Shown piece after piece: positions 56,889-64,000 of a stretch of DNA of 64,000 bases. Numbering within the stretch: the first letter of the stretch is position 1; each line of letters opens with the position of its first letter. Where the stretch lies: positions 54,913,253-54,977,252 of the forward strand of contig CM075939.1 in NCBI GenBank assembly GCA_038030265.1. Direction: 5' to 3'. The position numbers and the translations under genes were made by a program. A model generated the notes under the pieces. That model worked only from the letters and a program-made list of their open reading frames with translations. It had not been told where the DNA came from and ran no database searches. Source of the stretch: Corythucha ciliata (taxonomy: Eukaryota > Arthropoda > Insecta > Hemiptera > Tingidae).

Positions 56889-57123
56889 CTGTGCCGCGAC
56901 TCTTATTCAGCAGCCTTGGTAAAGATATAAGAAATCTCTCCAATGATCAGCAATAGCATACGCCATCTTCTTAGGGGGGGTTTAAACCCCCCAAAACCCA
57001 CCCTGTAAATCCGCCACTGCCAACAATGGTGGCAAAACAACGTCAAATAAACAAAACAAAACAAAAACGGACTAGATTGAGACTTGACTGGAGAAAAATT
57101 CGTTAGTACTATAGAGGACAGCC
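56889..57123 (-). other. 235-bp filler copied from a LINE/B junction
   Basis: Reverse complement of 40658-40891 at roughly 95% identity, including the exact junction between the LINE relic's 3' end and the B terminus. It lies between one TSD copy (CATTGGGG, 56881-56888) and the left end of A2, where nothing should be. Confidence 0.8.
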
Positions 57124-59035
57124 CAGGGGCGTAGCCAGCCCATGATCAAGGGGTGGGCAGCCAGCCAGGCGTACTGATTCAGAGTTTTGGGGGGGGGGGG
57201 GCGCACGTCTTGAGAAAAAGTGCTCGCTCGCGGATGAAATCCATGAAAAGGACATTTTCCGGCTAGTACTGAGCGAAAACAACCATTCACATCTAGAATT
57301 GAGAAATATTGCTCATTAACGTTGAACTTGAGAAATAAATCTGCTCATTGTTCGCGGTTGAAATTGAGAAAACACGCCAATTTGCGGTTTCGCGATCCAA
57401 AGTCCGGGCCGAAATTAAGAAAATGCGCTAACTAACGGCTTACAGTGCTCTTTTCGCGGCTACAATTGACAAAATAAATTGCGCGTTCAATGTAGAATTG
57501 AGAAAAATCGCTCATTTGCGGCTAAAATTGAGGAAAAATGCCAATTCACGACTGAAATTGAGAAATGGAGCTCATTCACGCAGGTAAAATTGAGAGAAGG
57601 CACCAGTTCGTGGTTTCTCACACCAACATCTCGGTGATAATTGACTGTTTTTATACATTTATATAGCAAGTTTGCGGGTACAATCGAGAAAGAGGGCGAC
57701 TTAGCGCACATATTTTTGAAAAATTTCTTATTTTCAGCTAAAACTAAGGCACATTGAGGAAAACACCTACTTTAAGGTTCACGATGCAACGGATCAAAAT
57801 TAATGAAATTCGTTAACATGAGTATTATGTGGACCTTTTCACTGCTGAAATTTGAAGGGGGAAATTGCTCAAGGCAGAATTGAGATTAAAGCACGAATTT
57901 GCGGCTAAAATTGAGGGAAAATGAATTGGCAAAATTGTCACAGTTTTTTGTTGATTATAGTGTAATTGTTGTGGCTAAAATTGAGAAATAGCGTTCATTT
58001 ACAGGTTACATTGAGGAAAAACTGTTCTTTTGCGGCAGAAATTGACAGAACGCACCTATTCGCGGTTTGTAGGCGATGCCCAGTGCTGGCCGTAATTAGA
58101 ATAGTAAATCAAAAATGCGTTATTTCACGGTTCTTTGAGACCTTTTTACGGTTAAAATGACGATAATAGGCTATAGTTCGAGGCAGAATTGAGAAAAAGC
58201 ACTCAGTTTCACCTAAAATTAAAGAAAACGTCAATTCGACGCTACAAATAGTGCTCATTCACGAGTTAAATTGGTGGGGGGGGTTCTGTGCAACTCCTCT
58301 TGAGGAAATACTGGATCCACCACGCCTGTGAGCAGATTCACCGGCGAAAATAACAGATGAACCATTGCCTTTTTGCAGGCTTCCAACAGGATCTGGAGGT
58401 TAGAATCTCGTCAATTCACGGTCATCAGAGACTAAATTTGCACAGAAACGGCCACTATCCGTCAAAAAATAAATATTTGCTGGAAACCTGAAGTTTGTAG
58501 CCTTCTATTTCGGATTTTTATGTCGGAAAATTGAAACTTCTCTCTCCCCCCCCCCCCGTCCCGGAAAGTGATACTTTTGGAGCTAAACTGTAAATTTTAG
58601 ACCTGAGACGGTAAACAGAGCTGGCAGTTTCTCTCCCACCATAAGTCTGTATGGCACAGCGGGCTAAACACGATTTGAGCTAACCCAAAAACACGAATTT
58701 GTGCGTCGAACCTTGCGAAAATGGGATTTTAGTGCGAAAAATCAGCAAAATCGGTTTCCAAGTTAGGCCGACCCTCGAAATCGGTTTGTCAGCAACGAAT
58801 CGCGAATTTTTGATTTTTGGTGAAACCGATGTGCGAAAATGTGTTGTTTTTTAGTGAGAAAAATCCGCAAAATTGGTTTTAAGGAGCTAAATATTATAAA
58901 TTTGTATTTCTGTTAGCCAGATCAGGGAAAATTTTTTTGGAATTTTGGGGGTGGGCAGCTGCCCCACGAAATCTTCGTTTTTGATTCTAGGGGAGGGCAA
59001 CTGCCCACCCCTTCCCCCCGCTGGCTACGCCCATG
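57124..59035. mobile_element. Element A, copy 2, with filler at its left end
   Basis: Termini CAGGGGCGTAGCCAGC and CTGGCTACGCCCATG, body collinear with A1 outside E. The right end is flanked by CATTGGGG (59036-59043). The matching 8-bp copy is 235 bp to the left of the left end, at 56881-56888, because of the filler. A2 shows the E-free site near 58334. A G tract lies near the left end and a C tract at about 58547-58558. No transposase. Confidence 0.88.
57230..58270 (+). repeat. 30-bp array body of A2
   Basis: Unit order matches 10190-11165; for example the 30-bp units near 57494-57553 parallel those near 10478-10537. Confidence 0.72.
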
Positions 59036-59043
59036 CATTGGGG

Positions 59044-60400
59044 TCTTGATTTAAGCCAAATTGTAAGTTTCGAGCTCTTTTTTTGTTTGTAGTAGCTACA
59101 ACCTAGTGTTGCCAGCCAGAATTTGGCTGAATATCTGCCAAATTCAGCTTGCCAAAATGAAAATTTCTGGTTTTATTTTCGGGGAAATTGTTTTTTTTTT
59201 TTTTTTGGCCATGGGTCCCGGTCCAGCTGGCCCTGAGAGTGTGCAGTTTATTCGCGAGTAATTCAATCGACAGTCGTAAAATCCAAAGGAAGAGCCTCGA
59301 CACCAGTAGACCGCACTCCTATAGGTCACACTGGACAAAACCAACCACTAATTTTCGACTCATTCGTGGATGAGATGGTCCGTGGGTGGGTTAGGTACCA
59401 TCATAGGCACGTTTTCATCCTGTGATTGTCCACTGCCCGAGGGAATCGTAAACTTTGTCCGGCTGCAGCTATCGAATTATTTTGAACAGAATTGGCCCTA
59501 GAAGAAGTCACTCTATTGACCTCTGGGCGATTTTTGCATTAATGAACGGTCAGAATTTAAGTTACGATGAACATGATGGGGGGGGGGGCGTGAAAAGGGT
59601 GAAACAGTATGAGAAAGGCTCGTTTAGATGAGCTGATGAAGAGGATCTCCTTGAGATTCCTCTGTTTTCGGCTGCTTCGGTCCCTTTTTCTGGAGCCACA
59701 CGATTTATAGCGACTGCCTGGAGGTCCCAATAAAAAGTCCTAGACACTAACAGACCACGGAAATAAATGTTTTTGAGCTTAAACGCTACTACCCACCCAC
59801 TGCGAGCTGTTAACAAACTGATTTGACATTGATGACCAAAATTGTCTATTTTGGGCCCCAAAATTTGGGGTATAAATCAGAGGAAGGCACTCGCCTACGG
59901 AGGAAATTTTTGTTCGCGATTTTTTTTTACGTATAAAAATGAACTCTTACCACAAAATTATATGTTTTTTCGTACAAAAAAGGAATATTTCCCTTCTCAA
60001 TTAGCCTGGACTATTTAGCCTTATTGCGAATAGCCTGCAGTCCTTCAGGCTCATTATCGAAGCAACTTACGACACCAAAAAAAGCCTATCTTGTCTAGGC
60101 TCTTTGTAAAGAAGCTTTATTCGTTTCGCCGTATTGTGTTACACCCAGCCTACTAACTGATAACGAATCACTAGCGTGCCCAGACAGATAGGTCAGAAGC
60201 CACCTTGACTGAAAGAACGATTTATGCCAAAGTCAAGGAAGCTTCATAAATACCAAAAATCGCCACGGAAGGCTTCTGGAGGACGCTTTGACTGGAGGAA
60301 CGTTCATAAATACGGCCATATAGCCCTAGCCTAATAGTTATTCGAGAGCTGGCGACAGTCCTATTCAGCCGGAATAACGTTGATAAATTTTGTGTAGAGG
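59044..60400. other. No recognisable gene
   Basis: Remainder of the disrupted array to about 59100, then non-coding sequence with a T run near 59190-59207 and a G tract at 59577-59588. Confidence 0.4.
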
Positions 60401-60626
60401 AATACGAATATGAGCGTCTGCCTGGGGCATTTACCCGCAGTCAAATCCCCGAATTTGGGACATGAATCATCTGAAAGAACACAGACTTGAAACTTGTCTC
60501 ATTCGGGAGGTTTTTAGGAGCTTCTGCCTGGGGCATTCGCCCTCAGTGGCCAGTGTTGCTCCGTTAGGTTAATTTCTCAAATTCGGAGAATTTAATTTGC
60601 TGATGGCAGACGCTCATGTTCGTATT
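60401..60626. mobile_element. 226-bp element with 22-bp inverted ends
   Basis: Ends AATACGAATATGAGCGTCTG (then CC) and its inverse match with one mismatch. Inside, the CTGCCTGGGGCATT...CCGCAGT block occurs twice (about 60417 and 60525). No TSD is clear. Confidence 0.6.
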
Positions 60627-60730
60627 CAGCTCCATAAAACCTATCGAATGAGACCAGAATATATGAGCAAGTACATCCAGTTTATTCATATTCCACATTT
60701 AGGGAATTTCACGGGCCTCTGTGGCAGGGG

Positions 60731-62780
60731 CGTAGGTACAGGGGGGGATATGGGGGGATAGATCCTCCCCCTCCCAGAGCTACAAGTATACGAACGAATA
60801 AGGGACATTAGTACCAACGCTCTACTCTAAAGAACACCATAAAATCCAAATCCATAAATCTCCAAAAATGAGTGTTTCTCGTTGAAGTTAGTTTTTCCAG
60901 ATTTTCTCGACCTTGAAAGCTTACCGAGGTAGGGGGAACCGCCCCCGGATCAGACGCCCCCCCCCCCCCGAAAAGCTTAAATACGGATAAATGAGGATTT
61001 TTAGGTTATCCATGGATGTAGATATTTGAAGAGATCGGAAGGTTGGACAGCGATTTGGCTACTTTCTACGAATTTCAATTTATCCGATCTGATGGAGAAC
61101 TTAACGTTGCAAGTGATATCAGCAAATACTATAGGCTAAATATTCGATTTAGCCCCCGAAAGCGCTAATATGGTGGCTCAAATTGAGAAAATTCGCGCTA
61201 TCTTGAGGAAAATTCGTGGCTAAAAAGAGAAAATACACCGTTTCCCCAGTTTCATTATAGGTCCTTAAAGCCCAGTAAAGTGCTGATCGGCTATTTTCAA
61301 CTTGCTGACGCGGCAAAAAATTGAAAAAAACGCCAATATTCGTGTCTATAACTGCGAAAAGGCGCTTATTCGTGGTCTCGCGATGCAACTTCCAGACTAA
61401 AATTAAGAAAAAACTCGCTGATTCGCGGTGCATGAAGGCCATTCCACGAATAAATTGTAGAAATCAACCTAAAAACTTTTGTTTTTTGGGCCAACCCGCG
61501 GTTAAAATTGAGTAAACGCGCTATAAAATCACACAAAAAATACGCTTCCAGGTTAAAATTGGACAAAAATGTCAAATACACAACTGAAATTATGAAAAAT
61601 CGCCCATTCGCGTATAAAAAGGGAGTAGATATGCTAACGCTATTGCACAGCTGACATTGGGAAAAATAGCTAAAATTTTGGCGGATATAAATAAGGTGAA
61701 AAATTGGCGGAAAATCCCTAATTCACAGCTAAAATGGGGAAAAAATCACTAATTAGTGAAGCTACAGTTAAGGAAAACGCTATTTTTCAGTTGAAATTGG
61801 GGGAAAACTGCTAATTATCAGCTAAAAATGGAAAAATTGCTAATTTACAGCTTAAATTGAGGAAACGCCAATTTTCGGGAAATATTGAGAAAATTAGGTC
61901 TGGCAAAAATTAAGAGATTTTAAAAGTTAATTGAATTGAGAAAAAAATTCTAATTTATGGCAATGGGTGAAAAACCCGCTAATGCGTGGGTGAAACTGAG
62001 AAAAGTGCTAATCCCCTGCTATGAAACTTGAAAAATCGGTAATTTACTGCTAAAATTGAGGAAATCGCCAAAACTCGTGGAAAATTAAGAAATATCGCTC
62101 ACGGGATAAAAACGCTACTTTGCTGCTAAAGAAAAGAAAATGCGCAAATTCATGGATATGAGTTGTGGGGGAGGGGGGGGGAACTGCTAATCCGCGACTG
62201 AAATTAAGAAGAACGATAAACGCGGCCAAAATTAAGGAAAATAAGCGCTGATTTGCGGGTAAAGTTGACAAAAAGCACTCACTCATGGCTAAAATAATTA
62301 AATCCGCGTGTTAAACTGGTCATAAGCGCTAATTGGCCGACTGAAAAGGTGAAATAGCGCTGATTCATGGTCTCGCAATGTTGCTTCCAGACTAAAATTG
62401 AGAAAAAAATCGCTGATTCGCGGTGCATGGTTGCCATTCTACGAATAAATTGTGGAAATCAACGCAAAAGGTTTTTTTTTTTTTTGGTGAAAAATCCGCT
62501 AATTCGCGGGTAAAACTGAGAAAACTTGCGCATGGTGAACCAAAAAAATCCCAATTTGTGGAAAGCCCTCTACGACGAGGCTTATTTATGAGGAAAACAC
62601 TTAAGAAAAACGTAATGTTTAGCTAAAACTGAAAAAAGTGCTAATCCCCTGCTAAAAAAAATTGAGGAAAACGCTAAAACTCGCGGAAAATTAAGAAACA
62701 TCACTGATCACGGGATAAAAACGCTGCTTTGCTGCTAAAATTGGGAAAATGCGCAAATTCAATATTATGACGTCGGGTAA
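60731..62780 (-). mobile_element. Family F repeat, inverted copy
   Basis: Reverse complement of 8030-9185 in the same order: the CAGGGGCGTAGG start, CCGGATCAGACGCCCCC block, GTGATATCAGCAAATA block, CCCCAGTTTCATTATAGGTCCTT block, then a plus-oriented GCTAAAATTGAG array to 62780. The right terminus is not recognisable. An internal duplication repeats parts of the array (see findings). Confidence 0.6.
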
Positions 62781-63386
62781 TTAATTCCGCTAACAATTAA
62801 TTATAGAAGTCGCCCCTCCCAGGGAAAAATTTACAAGAGATCCCTACACAAAAAAAAAGGGAGCCCTCCAGGTGGGGGAAAAGTTGGAAAGGGACCACCC
62901 GGTCAACCCACTGAGCCACCCGAACGGGTGGGAGTGGGCGGAAACCACCCACCGACTATATAACCCGAGCGCCGGCACTCCAAAAATCACTTCGTGTCGA
63001 GAAGTAAACGGGAAACACCTCAGCAACCTGGACCAGATCTTCAGCCTGCAATTGGACCACTCGACTGGGAAGCAGTACGACCCTCCGCGGTTTCTACGAC
63101 TGGGAACTCCAGAACCCACGACGATCCGGAAGTACAACAACGACGACGCAGTCTTCCCGAAGCGAAGGATCGCTCACCAAAAATCACGCCGTACGGGAAA
63201 ACGTCCAGCGGTCAATTGAGACGACTCTTGACCGTTCGTGACGTCACACCCTACCAAGGCATCCACAGGCAAGGCCTATTGGGAACCTTTCGGACCCTTC
63301 AGTGATTCGATCCTGACCGGTTGGTATAAGGCTGACCCTGACCGAGGCCTCTTACCCCGTTTTGTTTTTTTCCTGACCAGTGGGAC
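62781..63386. other. GC-rich region with a TATA-like box, function unknown
   Basis: Composition changes abruptly. CTATATAACC at about 62957 is followed 30 bases on by GGCACTCC and AAATCACTTC, as in a Pol II core promoter. Two overlapping ORFs (62872-63219 and 62994-63305) have no recognisable motif. It may be the start of an element (LTR or leader) whose body is beyond the window. Confidence 0.4.
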
Positions 63387-64000
63387 GGATAACCTTACGG
63401 GAACCTTCCAAGTCGATATATCCGTCGAGAAGACTCCGGACACTTGTTAAAGGAAAACCCGTTACCTAACAGGCTACCCATAGCCAGTGTTTTTCTTTTT
63501 TTTCTCTGACCAGTGGTGCGGGTAACCTTACGGGAACCTTCCAAGCTCTACTCCGTTCAGAAGACTCCGGACGCTTGTTGAAGTGGAAACCCTATTGTGG
63601 ATTAAACCGCCCCTGGCTCAAGTCGTCCTAAACCGGACGCATAGCTCCAAGTGAATTGGACGGATAACCTTACGGGAACCTTCCAAGTTCGACATATCCG
63701 TTGAGAAGACTCCGGACACTTGTTGAAGGGAAACCCTATTGGGGATTAAACCGTCATTTTTTTTAAGTCGTCAGTAACCTGACGCATAGATCAAAACCGA
63801 ACAGTCGGATAACCTTGCGGGAACCTTCCAAGTTCGACATATCCGTTGAGAAGACTCCGGTCGCTTGTTGAAGGAAAAGCCTATTGTGGATTAGACCGTC
63901 ACTGTTAACCGATCGGACCGGCAGGATAACCTTACGGGAATCTTCCAAGCTCTACTCCGTTGAGAAGACTCCGGACGCTTGTTGAAGTGGAAACCCTATT
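63387..64000 (+). repeat. Tandem repeat, unit ~117-145 bp, runs off the edge
   Basis: Five units start near 63387, 63521, 63662, 63807 and 63924. Each opens with GGATAACCTTACGGGAACCT, then AGAAGACTCCGGACRCTTGT and AAACCCTATT. The units are far better conserved than the 30-bp arrays, and variation sits mostly in the spacer. Confidence 0.88.

Overview
The window is animal, most likely invertebrate, and gene-poor. It looks like transposon-dense heterochromatin: I find no host gene I can support. Nearly all recognisable coding sequence belongs to mobile elements: a P-element-type transposase remnant, two CsRn1-like and one Mag-like Ty3/gypsy elements, a nearly intact CR1/Jockey-type LINE with a PHD-finger ORF1, and two LINE relics. 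I cannot name the species.

Layout. 0-10 kb: broken 3' part of a P-type transposase, a long-TIR element, a near-perfect 158-bp hairpin, and several arrays of degenerate ~30-bp repeats. 10.08-15.48 kb: a four-level nest of DNA transposons, each level bounded by its own target-site duplication (TSD): A1 contains E, E contains B1, B1 contains a Harbinger-like MITE. 15.5-30 kb: mostly unannotatable sequence, an R1-like LINE 3' end flanked by an ~87-bp inverted repeat, and more repeat arrays. 30.3-38.3 kb: a CsRn1-like element (D) interrupted inside its integrase by a second one (C); C's gag is in turn interrupted by a 137-bp MITE. 39.6-51.65 kb: a LINE relic split by B2 (10.8 kb), which itself carries the Mag element, the CR1-type LINE and a 241-bp MITE. 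51.85-52.13 kb: a palindrome with a tRNA-like Pol III unit in its loop. 55.8-64 kb: another array, a second A element (A2) preceded by apparently copied filler DNA, an inverted family-F copy, and a ~117-145-bp tandem repeat running off the end.

Two patterns stand out. First, the bodies of the non-autonomous 8-bp-TSD elements (A, B, and probably F) are not decayed transposase. They are degenerate arrays of ~30-bp units, about three helical turns, in several unrelated sequence families that share A/T-tracts (one further family has a ~21-bp unit). Second, ORF1 and ORF2 of the LINE lie in one reading frame separated only by TGA followed by CTA, the context best known for stop-codon readthrough.

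Because A and B are each present twice, one copy often serves as the empty-site control for insertions in the other. This makes the boundaries of E, the Harbinger MITE, the Mag element, the LINE and the 241-bp MITE unusually secure. Superfamily names for elements without coding capacity rest on TSD length and terminal sequence only.
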